Shown here one piece after another: positions 48,079-60,933 of a DNA stretch of 64,000 nucleotides (position 1 is its first letter; each line of letters opens with the position of its first letter). A program made the translations under genes and the position numbers. This DNA is from Xylogone sp. PMI_703 (taxonomy: Eukaryota; Ascomycota; Leotiomycetes). The DNA lies in the NCBI GenBank assembly GCA_021399445.1, contig JAJTUQ010000002.1:6076001-6140000 (forward strand), written 5' to 3'. The notes beneath the pieces are model-generated. The model made no database searches. It worked only from the letters and a program-made list of their open reading frames with translations, and was not told the DNA's origin.

Positions 48079-49502
48079 CTAAGCATACCATCCCTTCACC
48101 CTGACCGCAGCATTGTCATCTTCCTCTCTATGAGGGATCATCGATTCTTCAATGCCCCAATTTTCAATTATCTGCTCCCATTCATCCATATCTAATTCTA
48201 TCACAGCCTGGTGTTTTCTAGCGCCCTGTTCGGCCATCTCACTGCGATCTCTTGGTTCAGTAGCATCTGTATGATATGTAAGCAATACAAGACCGGGCTT
48301 GAAGGGGTATTGAAAAGCAACTAACCTAAGTAAGGGAGACCATTATCGTCATATGTGATACCAACTTTTCCATCTCGGATCAGAAAACTGACGTAAAACA
48401 TATTTTCGACGGTTTGACCGAAGGAGTAAGGGTTGACGACAAATTTGAAAAGAGATATACCACCATTAGGACACGTCCCATAGCGATCCATGAGAAGAGT
48501 GATCTCCTCATCTGTCATGTCTTTATCGTCGGCCTCGGCCTCAACAGCAGCCTGAACGTCCCGTTGGGCTTTATTTAACCTCATTAAAATCTTCGTGCAT
48601 AGAGTTGTCAGGTTCGCATTTTCGTTTCTCTCGACATCACCCATTTTCAGCTCCTGTGGTCGAGTTTCTTCCATATCGCCATGTCTTAAAGCTGCTCTGC
48701 GCTGGGTAACTTTCCTTGCCCGCTTTTCAAGTGATAATGGACCCAAAAGAAAACCGGGGACAGACGGCCGGGAATTGTTTGGCAGGCATGCGAAGCGTCC
48801 TAGATGCTCCCAGTTCAACATATCTCCATCATCGTCGTCGTCGTGATTTCCCCTCCTCCGACGTTGTGTACTACTTGGCACTCGAGCCGCGTCTTCTGCT
48901 GCTCCGGTTGCGAGTCTCATATATGTTATACACTTTGAGACAAACTCATCTACATCAACACCTTGTGCGGTATCTCCCGATGTTAAAGCAACCGTCTTCC
49001 GATATGAGAGATCAGCGGCAGTTACTAGGAGCCTCGAATCGATAGTCGCATCTGCCGTTTGCTTGACCTTTGAAGAGTAGTCATTGGCTTTTCGTAATGT
49101 ATCTAAGAGTCCTGTTGAATTGGGATTGAGGTATTCGCCGCGATTATCCGTCAGATTCTTGGAAAGATCTCTTAGTCCTTTGCGTAGTTTCCTTCGCTCA
49201 TCGATGTCTTGATCGGGATCATAATCAGCTACATAAGATGCATCCTGTGTTCCCTGTGTTGTTCTACGTCGGCCATTTCCCTGGCTAAACAATTCACTTT
49301 CTCCAAATCGCTTTCTTTTACCGCTAGCCGTCTGCGTCGGTCTATTTTCTTTCTCTGACGACACTGACGATGGTGACGGAGGCGACGACGAGGCTGCCTG
49401 CAAGTTGCCTCTTCGCGACTGACCCGGCTCAGGCGTTGCATCGTAAAGATCCTCATATTCGCCGCCAAATTCTGATTCTGATCTTTTAAGGGACCTAGAC
49501 AT
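48079..49502 (-). CDS. nse4: SMC5/6 complex kleisin subunit Nse4
   Basis: Nse4 is the kleisin that bridges the Smc5 and Smc6 heads and binds Nse1/Nse3; it acts in the nucleus in recombination repair and replication. Exons 49502-48326 and 48266-48079 (59-nt intron, joint LPYL-DATEPRDRS) give 454 residues. The N-terminal 90 residues are disordered (Ser/Pro, KRKR nuclear signal). The kleisin N-terminal helix follows (ERRKLRKGLRDLSKNLTDNR), then a Smc6-neck-like region (DVDEFVSKCITYMR). The diagnostic Nse4 C-terminal winged-helix block is present: GISLFKFVVNPYSFGQTVE, then NMFYVSFLIRDGKVGI. It lies head to head with Vps34 across 427 bp. Confidence 0.92.
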
Positions 49503-49929
49503 TTCGAATCACGTTGAAAGTGCCCAAGAGCAAGTCAGGGAATGAGGCAATGGTTGTGTAACACAAAAAATCGTGGGCGCGATTCTACCTACTAGAGGGG
49601 ACAAACGCGCGGATAATATATAAATAGATGAGGCGCGGTATAGAAATATAATGAGTGCGCAAACTATGGATTCATAACAAGCCACCTAGATTCAACATGT
49701 TGTGGTAGCAGGCCAAGTTGGATAAAGGAGTTCTGGGGGGTAATTTCTTTCGGCGGCGCGTCTCGCACAAGGAGGGATGCGGCTCGCGACGTGTTGCGGG
49801 CTTTGGGCGCCCCAATTACGTATGGAACGCTGATGGTTCCTTAGGCTAACATGTACCAAAGTACCTGGAGCTTAATATGACGCTTCACAAAACATTGCTC
49901 CAATCCCCGTAACCTAGAGAAAATGGATC
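49503..49929. promoter_or_regulatory. Shared divergent promoter region, Nse4 / Vps34
   Basis: The 427 bp between the two start codons must contain both promoters and leaders. An upstream ATG lies at 49923, 7 nt before the Vps34 start and in another frame. I cannot name specific factor sites. Confidence 0.6.
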
Positions 49930-49967
49930 ATGGATCCCTTTTCCTTTGCAAGTTCAGACGCCGTTAA
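49923..49967 (+). other. Upstream ORF overlapping the Vps34 start codon
   Basis: ATG at 49923 opens a 14-codon frame ending TAA at 49967, overlapping the Vps34 ATG at 49930 in a different frame. Both ATGs have A at -3 and G at +4. If the transcript starts upstream of 49923, ribosomes would have to leak past this ATG to make Vps34. Confidence 0.6.
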
Positions 49968-52872
49968 CCTGCCACTAAACATAAAAATGTACTACTAAGT
50001 TGTCTAGTTTGGTACTCTGCAACAGTGCTAACCCCTCGCAGCATCAGCCTTGAAGGCGAACAGACACCCATTCCCTTCACAACATTGATAGAGACGCCGC
50101 AACTGAGGCATATTGGGTCAAATTTGAGGTGTGTAACATTACTACACTGTAAACAATCTGGAGCTGACAGGATCGCCTTCTTAGCGCCCACTCCGATCTC
50201 TATGTAACCGTACAGCTCTGGGCGGATTCTAAGCCTTTGACTGTCCCTGTACAAACAGCATACAAAGCTTTCAAGAATGAGAGAAAGTCAGTCTATTTAT
50301 GTCATCTGCTTTATAGATATTGTTATCGTAAGCTCTAATCAAGAGTAGATGGAACGAGTGGCTTACTGTGCCGATCAAATACAACACACTACCTCAGAGC
50401 TCGCAGCTAGCTATAACAATATGGGATCTGTCACCTACTGGGGGAGAGGGGGCTCATGGTCATGCGATACCGTTTGGCGGAACCACCTTACCTTTGTTCG
50501 ATGAAGATAATCAGGTTCAGAAAGGACGGCAGAAGTGCAATGTTCATCGGCGAAAAGCTGCAGATGGGTTAGACCCCTCTTCTACACCAGCTTTCCTCCC
50601 GAGTACGAGAAGCCGAAGGGGAAATGATAAATCCGATCTTAAAATAGTAGATAAAGAAGATGAGGAAATGGACAGATTGGAGAAGCTCTTTAAGAAGCAT
50701 GAGATGGGTGAGATACCGAGAGTTGAATGGCTGGATCAGCTAGTGTTCCGAGGCGTTGAAAAGCGGCGACAGCAAGCTTCCAGCAAGGTTTTGAAACTAT
50801 CGCAGCACAGAAATAATCATCCAGGAAATGGTAGCTCTGAAACAGAAGTAGCGAATCGAACCAACCATACAAATGGCGACGGCACCCATACCGAGGATCT
50901 AACTGTGGACGAAAGATTTATTCTACATGTCGAGTTACCACGGTTTGATTTCCCAGTTGTATTCGCAGACTACGAATATCCACCTCCCCCTATCTCATCT
51001 CTCCAACATCTTTCTTCCTCTCAGTCGAATGTCATGTTAAAACCCCCTCCACAAGTCCAGTTTGGACCTGGAATTAATGGAATAGGAGGGAATGATACCG
51101 GTGATTTCAGTGGCCGACTCCTTCGAGTATACGACCCCGAAGTTGGCTCAAGGGATAATCCAGCAGAAAGCAAACATCGTCGACTGGTGCGAAGTCACAG
51201 GACCGGTGCTTTAGACCGAGACCTGAAACCGAACGCAAAAGTTAGGGATGAGCTTAATAGTATCATGGCATATTCACCTACGCATATATTGTCCCCAGAA
51301 GAGAAGGATCTGATCTGGAAATTTAGGCACCATCTTACTAGAGATAAGAGAGCTCTTACGAAGTTTGTTAAATCCGTCAATTGGCAAGATCATAGTGAAT
51401 CGCGACAAGCTGTCCAGATCCTCGGAAAGTGGACGGAAATTGATGTTGATGATGCTCTCGAGCTGCTTGGGCCTACTTTTGATAATCCGGCAGTAAGAGC
51501 GTATGCCGTCGACCGTTTACGAAAAGCAGACGACGAAGAGCTGCTTTTATATCTCCTTCAGTTGGTCCAAGCTCTTAAATTCGAGCATATTTCTTCTGAT
51601 TCCACAGAGGACGCAGCTCAAGACTCCTCACTTGCCAAATTTTTGATATCCCGGGCCACGAATAACTTCATGTTAGGCAATTACTTCCACTGGTACCTCA
51701 TGGTTGAATGTGATGATAGAAGTGAAGATCAGGGTGCCGGATATCGAAAACTATTTGCAAAAGTTGAGTATGACTTCATGGTGGAATTAGAGAAGCAACC
51801 TGGTGGGAAGGATATTCGCAAGACGCTTCTACGACAGGCTGAGCTCGTGGCTGTATTGTCCAAACTCTCAATGGATATTAGGTCCTCAAGAGAGCCCATA
51901 CCACGTAAAGTCGAACGTGTTAAGCAATTCCTTGCTGATCCGAAGAACGAAGTAATCAGTATAAACCCTCCGCTCCGCTTGCCTCTTGATCCATCCATCA
52001 AGATAAAGGGCATCGACCCGAACCAGGCACTGGTATTCAAGTCATCTCTCTTCCCAATCATGTTGACATTCAAGACGACTAACGACACGAAATATCAAAT
52101 TCTTTTCAAAACCGGTGATGATTTGCGACAAGATCAACTGGTTATTCAGATCATCACACTAATGGATCAGCTACTTCAGAAGGAGAATTTGGACTTGAAA
52201 TTATCCCCATATAAGATATTGGCCACAGGTGCTACCGCAGGAGCTGCACAATTTGTGCCATCAAGCAGTTTACAAAGCATTGCCAATAAACATAAAGGAA
52301 ACTCCGTCCAGGCATATTTGAAATACAATAATCCAGACGACAAAGCCCCATATGGCATACGAAAGGAGGCACTTGAAACTTTTATCAAGTCTTGTGCCGG
52401 ATATTGTGTTATCACATATCTTCTAGGTGTAGGTGATCGGCATCTTGATAACCTTCTTCTTGCACCTGATGGCCACTTTTTCCATGCGGACTTTGGTTTT
52501 ATCCTCGGTCGAGATCCCAAACCTTTTGCACCGGCCATGAAACTCTGTAAGGAAATGGTTGATGGTATGGGCGGCTCAGCCTCCGAACAATACAGACAGT
52601 TTAAGCAGTATTGCTTTACGGCCTACACCACATTAAGAAAATCGTCCAACCTCATCCTGAACCTTTTCAGCCTGATGGTTGATGCTAATATTCCAGACAT
52701 TAAACTGGAACCTGACAAGGTAGTATTCAAAGTTAAAGAGAGATTTCATCTGGAAATGACTGAGGAGGATGCGATTAGACATTTCGAGAGGCTCATTGAG
52801 GATAGTGCAAATGCTATCTTCCCGGTTGTTATTGATCGTTTACATGGAATCGTTCAGAACTGGCGGACGTAA
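49930..52872 (+). CDS. vps34: Class III phosphatidylinositol 3-kinase Vps34
   Basis: Makes PI3P on endosomes and autophagosomes together with Vps15 and Atg6/Vps30. Exons 49930-49988, 50042-50128, 50185-50286 and 50349-52872 give 923 residues, the usual length. Exon joints rebuild the conserved C2 text MDPFSFASSD, IPFTTLIETPQLRHIGSN, SDLYVTVQLWAD, NEWLTVPIKYNTLP and AITIWDLSPTGG. Then come an extended C2 insert, the helical PIK domain (CDDRSEDQ, YFHWYLMVE) and the kinase domain: FKTGDDLRQDQL, catalytic loop GDRHLDNLLL (residues 778-787), activation segment HADFGFILGRDPKPF (Asp797), and the C-terminal membrane helix ending LHGIVQNWRT. The start was chosen over the ATG at 49923 because only this frame continues into C2. 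Confidence 0.96.
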
Positions 52873-53158
52873 GGGATTGCAATATCGGAGTTTGGATAGG
52901 ATATAGACCTTTAGTAAGGAAACGGAGCAACGGGGATTATGTTCAGTTCTGTCAATGCACAAATATTCTTTTACCTAACGCCTCCGAGCCTAAGAAGTGT
53001 GGTCCATCATACACTAAAGGATTAGATCATCTGCCGATGAAAATAAATATCTAACATGTCTGCCTTTTGATTCCTTCGGCCTAATAACTCCCAAAAATAC
53101 ACATCTCCAGGAGCCTATATAACGCCATAGTACCTTTATACACCAAATAATGCTAGTG

Positions 53159-53929
53159 TTACGATTTGTGCCCATCTCCTCGATCTCTTTCTCTCTCATC
53201 AATATCCATTTCCTCAGGCTCGCCATGAGAGCCAATGTCTGGCTCAGAACTTCCTTCACCTTCTGAATCTGGGTCTTCTCGTCCATTCTGATCAATCTCC
53301 TGGACCTCGTCATCGTCCAATAAATCTTCGATATCTCCTAGGGGGCTAATTCTTGGCTCAAGGACCTCTAAGTCTTCTAATACTTCCCTCTTGGGAATTT
53401 TCCATAACGAAGTAGCGCAGACCCTCTCTTTGATTAGTAGATCATCTACAAATTGATCCATATATGTCAAGCTTGTTCCTGTTCTTCTCTTCATTTTGAG
53501 TTTCCTCCTATCCTCTAGGTAAGGTTCCAGAGTCACATAAATATCCTTCGCCTTCCTCGTCAACCTGATATAAAATAATGCCAAAGCCCGCAAATACTTG
53601 AATTTCTCACCTCCGTACTCCAGATATTCCTGCAGGATCTCATCTGATGGAGCAAGCTGCAGGAGCTTGAACGCGAGGCAGAGGAACGGAGAGGGTTTTT
53701 GCGCATCGCCGTAGGTACCACCAACGAATGAGACATGGTCTACCACTCTGTTTATTATATCTGCTTCGTTGACACCGAAGCATTGCTCCTTCCAGAAGTA
53801 ACTTTCCACTATCCGCTCGCGCACCGGTTTCTCCATGATCGTGGCCGGGTTTAATCCATTCGGTGCGAGGGGGTTAGTGCTTCCCCGTTCATCGAGGAAG
53901 CGCTTTTCGTCAGCTCTGTGAGTTGCCAT
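53159..53929 (-). CDS. prp38: Pre-mRNA-splicing factor Prp38
   Basis: Component of the U4/U6.U5 tri-snRNP and B complex, required for spliceosome activation. Intronless, 256 residues. The PRP38 domain fills residues 15-180: ERIVESYFWKEQCFGVNEA, FVGGTYGDAQKPSPFLCL, EYLEYGGEKFKYLRALALFY, VCATSLWKIPKREVLEDL. The C-terminus is acidic (DLLDDDEVQEID) and ends in an Asp/Glu/Arg-rich tail, in place of the RS tail of animal homologues. It converges with Vps34 across 286 bp and diverges from the small membrane protein across 346 bp. Confidence 0.95.
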   Translation of the reverse strand: MATHRADEKRFLDERGSTNPLAPNGLNPATIMEKPVRERIVESYFWKEQCFGVNEADIINRVVDHVSFVGGTYGDAQKPSPFLCLAFKLLQLAPSDEILQEYLEYGGEKFKYLRALALFYIRLTRKAKDIYVTLEPYLEDRRKLKMKRRTGTSLTYMDQFVDDLLIKERVCATSLWKIPKREVLEDLEVLEPRISPLGDIEDLLDDDEVQEIDQNGREDPDSEGEGSSEPDIGSHGEPEEMDIDERERDRGDGHKS

Positions 53930-54275
53930 GGTCTCCCACTAGCTGTAGGACTATTATTCCAATGCAATGATTTAATCGTACTGCAGATATGCGTTGTGGT
54001 GCGAATTATGTAAGTGAGAAAATGCGAGCTGGCTTTGTCGTAAAGTCGCTCGAGTCGCAAAGATTCACAAGATTTCAATCTGAAGCGCTTATCGATTGTT
54101 GCTGGGGCAACATTGGTATTGACATCGGTGATGAAGCTGAAGTGTGACAACGTCATCAGATCGGTGGGCATATGCTGAGACTCACGATTCAATGTGCTCT
54201 AAGTCTCCCTTGTCTTACTATACTTTAGATATTCCATCTACAAATGCTTAAATTCTACCGGTTTTACTTGTAACT
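53930..54275. promoter_or_regulatory. Shared divergent promoter region, Prp38 / small membrane protein
   Basis: 346 bp between two oppositely oriented start codons. Both promoters must lie here. No recognisable named site beyond AT-rich runs. Confidence 0.6.
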
Positions 54276-54986
54276 ATGCTTCTTACTTCATCGCAAGTTT
54301 CTGTTGCAATTACCACTACAATAGGTATGTTCTTTGCACACCGCAAGTGATCAATCATTACCTAACTGCCCCTTTCAGTATTTATGTGCACAACAGCACT
54401 CTTCTTTAGCGGATACGCTTTACAGCAAAAAACGGTTCGCGATATTCGAGCTGCAATCAAACCTGCACCTCGGCAGACACATCATGTCTACGGCTATCTC
54501 CCGAAGAGGTTCGACGTAGACGGCGACGGTTCAGTTCCCGAGGACGAAGATATCCCTAATGGCCGAGAAAATAATGAGAACGCAGACTCTGTTCTCATAG
54601 AGATTTCTGAGACTCGACAAGATAAGGACTTGAAACATAGATCCAAAAATACAAGAGATGATACTTCGCCGAAAGCCAAGAAGCCGGGACAGAAATCCAA
54701 GGCCTCAAAAGTTCGAGAGCCAGAGAAGGGATCAGCCATGGATGACGTGAAGAATGTTCAAAAGCCAATGGGTGCAGTGGACGATAGATTTGTGATACCA
54801 GAGCCCCAGAAACAACCAGAGTTGAATCCAAATCCAGACTCAAAACCGAACAACGTGGACCCAGAATTGAAAGAAGCTAAACCCAGAAAACCTTTAAGCA
54901 GGGCAGATCGGAGGAAGAAAATTAAGGAGGATCTGATGGCACTTTACGAGAAAGATTCGAAGGTTTACAGTCCCAGGATGTGGTAA
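54276..54986 (+). CDS. Small single-TM protein of unknown function
   Basis: Exons 54276-54324 and 54379-54986 (54-nt intron, GTATGT donor, CAG acceptor) give 218 residues. The first exon plus the start of the second form an N-terminal hydrophobic segment (VAITTTIVFMCTTALFFSGY), either a signal anchor or a mitochondrial inner-membrane anchor. The rest is hydrophilic and Lys/Glu/Pro-rich, probably disordered, ending in a basic helix (KPLSRADRRKKIKEDLMALY) and YSPRMW. Fungal proteins with this layout (short TM plus conserved basic end) are common but unnamed as far as I recall. Confidence 0.8.
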
Positions 54987-56213
54987 GCAATTCTTGAATC
55001 GGCTATATATCATGTAGTAGTATGAGTTTTATGACCGGAACAAATGGCGTTATTGGTTATGCTGGCAAATAAAACTGGCAGGGGCGGATTTTCATGACGG
55101 AATGCTTGGTTCGAATGCATTGGCGGGGACATATCGGCAACATGTCACGGGTACATTACAAGTTTGAACATATGATGATATTGAGTAGTTCATATCAGAT
55201 AACATATTGTATAGCTATTGAAGTATTGTTCTACCTTTTCACTGATTGTCTATATGTGAAAACTCACCACCTCGTATATCTACATATTCTTGTAGTGTGT
55301 AAACATGTTTTACGACTATCCTACTAAAATTTATGCTACATGAAGTTATACACGCTCCTCACAGATAATCCCGGCTCTGCTGCACTTGGCTACCACTCAC
55401 ACAATATGGCATAGTGAGATATAATGCAGACAAATCAGCACCATCTAGGGAAATTGCATACATGTTGAACCAGGGATATGGAGCTAGGATCAGAAATATA
55501 GAGTCGATGAACATATGAGATTCAGAAACTGATATCCAAATATTTAAGAGTAACTTGAAATTGATGCTTTTCCTCCTGGATGGGTATCGGATCCTCTTCC
55601 CCGCAACCGTCATGACACTGCAAGCTGGAATGAGAGCTTCGGTAGGAGTGCTAAAATGATGAATTCCTGGAATCTTTGGAGGTCACAGCATGAGTAAATA
55701 GCACGATTTTGCATTTAATAGGAAGATAGTGGAACGTAGTCAGCATTGGAAAGAGAGCTATTCTGGGGAATTAAGAAATTGATGAATGGCCTCTATAGCC
55801 CTAAAGGCCACTTTGCTTGCTTTGCTAGGTAGATTAATACACTTAAGGCCCTCAAACAAAGGGTTCAGCATAAAAAGTAAATAAAAGAAAAGAGGCTCCT
55901 AGCATAGCATAAAATGCATTCCATTTCCATAAAAAGCTTAAACCGACTTAACGAAAAATTGATCTATCCGTAGGACTACACACAAATGTACAGAAAAATA
56001 TTATGCCAAAAGACCAAGATCCGCCATACGCCAGTCGCTGAGGCACCGTTCCGAAGGACCAAGAAAGTAATCCTACCCACGAAGAAGCACACTGCATTTA
56101 GTCATCGAGGGAAGAAAATTTCGGGCATTCTGTTTCCGAAGCACGTGTAGCGTGGCCAGCACACCGGTTGGGACTGTGAATATATAAAAGCTCGATGATG
56201 CTATTCGGGTATT
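54987..56213. other. Convergent AT-rich intergenic region
   Basis: 1.2 kb of 3' flanks between the small membrane protein (+) and the RhoGEF (-). No supported frame. Confidence 0.6.
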
Positions 56214-59200
56214 CTAGTGGCGAGCGTGGGTTGCAGGATGCTGTTCCCGATTATCCTGATGTGTAGGGGGAAGCATCGATTCTGGCCTACGACCGGCTGG
56301 CCAGAAATCAATTGCAGCTACAACATCTTCACCTCGTTCATCCTCATATGCGTATATAATCTATGTAGCGTTAGTATATAGTCTTCAATTTTTATATGAT
56401 ATCAAGTTCACGTACCTCCCGAGTGCTTGTATGCAACATACGAATATTGCGGTGTGGGACGATATGTACCGCATTAGTGTCAATATTCCGGATCTCAATG
56501 AAATTCGGTTCGAAAGCCAAAATCCAAGGGTATGAAAGGGCAAAGCTTTGAGGCAAGCCTTCCCAATCAATTCTCCAGTCGGGTCTTGCTCGCCAACCAT
56601 TTCGATTAACAAAGAACGAGAATTCGGAGTAATTAAGTAAGAATTCGCCGTTGAGTCTTTCGATGTGAATTGGTTTAACACCTTCCTTGCGTGCCACAAA
56701 GTCCAAAGACGTATCTGCCTGATCAAGAAGTGACTGTGTCTCGAGAGTCTCCAGAGAAACGACTTCAAATCCTCTTGCACAGGCAACACACAGCTTCGTT
56801 TTGAGGAAGTGTATAGACGAAGATTCCGTTGGAATGTAGAACTCCTTGAATGCCTTCAGTTCATCTTGACCGCTCTTGAACATCTTGAATCCATTCTGTT
56901 TCTTGCCCTTAGACATTGCATCATTAGGTTCGAAGACCTTGATAGTTGTTGATAAGGCGGAGGATTTGACACAGCAAACAAGATGTCGGCCCATGCATAT
57001 ACCGGTCTTGAAAAAGTTGCAGTGACTTTGGATTTTCTTGGGACGTTTGGAGAGCGCTGGTTCGTTCGGATTAAGTGCTGACAGAGGATATGAAAGTAGC
57101 GACTTCTGAGATAGTACCAAAAGTAACTGATACTCTTCAAGAACATCAATCTGAGTGACGCTAGTGGCATCCAAAACGCGTACCGGTTTAGCGGAACTGG
57201 ACCGGCGATCAGAAACATATATGCCGGTATCAGTTCCGTATATGAGTTTACGTCCACCATCTGGGTCATATTAGCAGTTTACCTCTTCTGGAAAATAAGA
57301 GTACTTACCAAATGGAGCAAGGCAATTGACCCTGTTAGTTGCTGTGAAGAAGCTATCCGAAAGAATAGATCTATTGTAGAAATCTCCGCGCTTCCGAAGA
57401 ATTGCTTGTTGTTCACCAATATGATCCATCCACTTCTTTCTTGCCCCTTGAGATCCAGCATACAAAGTCAACTCATAACCTCCTTTACCTAGATGTCGGA
57501 AAGTTATGGGAAACCCATCTTTCTTGTTAGATGACTCGTTCGAGTTAGTCTTATTTCCGGGTATTAAACTAGATGATGGACGTTTTATGGAACCTGGATT
57601 AACTTCTTCCATTTCACGAATAGTCAGGAGTTCAAGTGGAATAGGCTATAGGTGATTAGAACTTCGTACTATTGAAAAATTGAAGGGCTCACTTACACGG
57701 CGATAGACCTTGTATTCCTCCTTCTTTCCAACTGTTTTGATTCGAACGAGCAAAACAGCGTGATCAAAAAGATACGCCTGAATATCTGCCGGATCCGTTG
57801 GTGTTTTCTTTAGAGAGCCCTTGTAGATCAGCTCTCTTCCTTCATCGGTAAGTTTGAGATCAACACGCTCGTTTGGTCGGAAACGAAGTTGCTCGTGGAG
57901 ACGTCTAAGGTTGAATCTATTTTCAGCCTTTCCAGATTCAGCATTAACTCTCGTAAGGAGGTCTCGAATCATCTTCATTGCCTTAGGAATATCCTCTTTG
58001 TCCGGGTTGTCGGGTTCAGTGTATTTGAGAACGTTCTCCAACAAGAGTGGGTAACGCGCAAGTCTCGTAGTTGGTTTTGTCAAATAACCATTCAATTCAA
58101 GTTTTCTCGACTCCTTTCGCCGTTCTGTCTCGTCTACGAATTTAGAGAAATACGGGTTCAGCGAACGCTCGTTTTCAAATTCAAATTTGCCCGCTAGTTG
58201 GTTTGATCCATAGACGATAAATGGCTCAAACTGTGGTACGTACTCGAGGAAAATATCACCAACACACTTGACAACAGGCTGAGCCCTTTGCCTCTGTGTC
58301 AATGCCTCAGCAAAACGTGAGCTGACAGCATGAATACTGGGAGGGTCAATAATATTCGAGAATATCGTCTTGACAATTCTCTCCTTTCGAGATTCTGGTA
58401 TAGGAGAAGGCGCTGCTGGATTTGTGGATCGCAATGGAACAATCCAAAAATCTCGAAGATACTCAAGGTCCTTGACGAAATCTCGTTCAGTGTACATGAT
58501 TTCAGAGATGACTTCCTGGCGCTTCTTCTCTCGTTCACTGACACTATTGGCAATTTCTTGGGATACTGTGTTGATCCACAACTTCTGCTCATCCGGCTCA
58601 TCCGCATCATGCAAGCTGGACTGCGATTTCTCTCTACGAAGACCAGGTTGAGGCTTCAAATTCAATCGTGATTGCTGCTCCAGTCTACGAGGGCAGGCGA
58701 TGGAGTAGCATAGTTGGTCGCGTGTACATGTAGGAGAATAACACTCAGAAAGCAAAACAAAAACACCATTGACTTCAGGTCCTTCGTGTGGCTCGTCCAT
58801 CATAGTCTCACGAAACTGGTACATCTCTGTCGGCGAATCTCGCAATCTGTGGTCGTATGTGACGTCGTGAAAGAATTTCTGCGCATCTAGGGCACGTCCA
58901 AGGAGTAGCGCTAGATTTCTATCCGTTGTCTTAATGATATAGGAGATAACATCTACAGCTTCCGCTCCGCTAAAAGCATTTTTATAGGTGAGGTCATTCT
59001 TCGTTCTATCTCCCACGACAATCTTCTCACGGAAACACTCGCTGACTCGGGACAGAAGAGCAGGGTAGACAAGTGGAGCCTTTGACCGTCTTGGGTGACC
59101 ACCTTCGGCGGACTTTGAAGAGCGCGGCTGTAGATCGAGATCCGATGGGGCAATGGTCGAGGCCATGGACATCGTCCTGCTCGCATCTACCGCTGTCGCT

Positions 59201-60081
59201 GTGGTGGACGTCATGGTAGAAGTACGAGTTTGAGTAGCAGGAGCCCTTACAATCTGGCTAGGTAGTCCATTCGCAGGTAACTCTTGTGGCTGACTGGCTG
59301 AAGTTCTCCTATATGGAACAACCCTACCACCCATGGTCTGCTGTGAATCAAAATGCTGTGGATAGGAAGTCATTGACATCGCTCGTTCGTCTTGCCTTTC
59401 AGGTATTGGTCTTCCTTGAGCAGTTGTTTGGGCCCTATGAGATTGGTAAGGCGCTTGACGGAAGGCATTCGCAGGGGCCTGGTTAAATGTGTTTGGCGGA
59501 GGTTGGTAGATCTGGGGTCTTGCAACACTCGCCAGCGATTGCGTACGATATGGATCTGAATTCATTGCAGGGCCATTGGGAGTATAATACCTTTGTGCTG
59601 GTGGTAATCGAGAGAACTGCTGTTGAGGAGGTGGACCACGAGGATCAACACGTTGCGGTGCAGGATAAGGCCGGGGGTTTGGCTGTCGCAGCTGCTGAGG
59701 CACGTATTGTTGCTGGTTCTGCTGTTGATACTGCTGATATTGTGGTGATGGCACTTGGCCACCATGTTGAGCTGGTCTTGCCCTCTCCCTTTCATAGAAC
59801 CCCGTAGATGTTTCTCGGCCGCTTGATTGGTGCATTTGATATCCTGGTTGTTGAGGTCGGGGATTGGAAGGACGTTGAACTCCTGAACTCATCGTCTGTG
59901 TCCGATCCGCGACCATGAACCCTGACGGAGGTATTGAGGAAGAAGTCATGGTTTGTGATCGTCCAGGTGGAGGGGCAGCACCAAAGATGTTTGAGAAAGC
60001 AGCATCTCGTTGATAGTTTGATGAGTGCCCACCATCGCCCTGTCGAGGCATACCCGACCGTCCTTGATGATAGTCCGCCAT
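56214..60081 (-). CDS. rom2: Rho1 guanine-nucleotide exchange factor, Rom2-type (DEP-DH-PH-CNH)
   Basis: Activates Rho1 in the cell-wall-integrity pathway at the plasma membrane. Exons 60081-57697, 57645-57309, 57260-56416 and 56360-56214 give 1237 residues. The N-terminal 330 residues are disordered and Gln/Pro-rich. A DEP domain follows (about 340-425, SRVSECFREKIVVGDRTKND), then the DH domain (about 515-710) with KRQEVISEIMYTERDFVKDL and TRLARYPLLLENVLKYTE, the PH domain (about 740-865), and the CNH domain (about 905-1190) with KLIYGTDTGIYVSDRR and DVLEEYQLLLVLS. The last exon encodes a short tail ending HPATHARH. All four domains are complete. The gene diverges from vma11 across 852 bp. 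Confidence 0.94.
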
Positions 60082-60933
60082 CTTTTCCGCCAGCTCTTGA
60101 TGGGATATCCTTTCTTATTGTCCCATAGAGCACGAAATATTATTATTGAGCGAGCTTGGTTTTCTTCGAAACCGAGGGCAAACAACCCTGGTTTTAGATA
60201 TCTGAGATCAAAGCAACACCTATTTCTATCTGCCGACGTCGGTGAAGGGCTGTCGTATGTCGACTGATTTAATTCTGGCGTCGTGGAGCCGTTGATTTGA
60301 CCGAACCAGCCGTGGCAGTTCTGGGTCAGAGCGCCCTGGAACGGGGTGTTGAGAAGAACAGAAACCACGCCGAGAGCTTCTGGATATCCTAGCTGTATCT
60401 AAAAATCCTAGCGAAAATCATTGAAGCGTGTAGGGTAGAGTGAGTGAATGGGGAAGCGTGAACTGCTTCGCGTCGTTGCTTCTCATCAACCTTGAATTCT
60501 ACAATCTCGAAAGGTCGACCATCATTAGCGTCTCTCGGATAGCGTTCACGTCTCCTCCTTGGTTGGCGAGGTCCCAAAACGGCAATCAGGTTGCAGTGCG
60601 TGCCTGTTACCAAGACCGAGGCACCAGTCCCTCCAATTCTATGACAACTTGTGTGTAAAATTCTGCAATAAGGTATTTCCACAAAAACAAGGGAAACAAA
60701 TAATGAACTCAGTAATGTCCAATATAATCCTTTAAAATTGGTTGGCTGTCACCTGCTATCTGGGGGGAGTCATGATCACGTGAATTTAGCGAGATTCGAC
60801 CGCGAAGGTCAAGCTTCCCATTAGCTTATCACAACATAAAGCTCCATCAACGTCACTGACGGCCCGGATTCTTGACGGCTTCCACCACACGTTTATTCTA
60901 TTCTGTTAGGTATCTGGTTGAAGTAAGATCATC
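60082..60933. promoter_or_regulatory. Divergent intergenic region, RhoGEF / V-ATPase c'
   Basis: 852 bp holding both promoters. Frames on both strands (for example 60389-60682, minus) look like leader sequence and carry no motifs. Confidence 0.55.
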
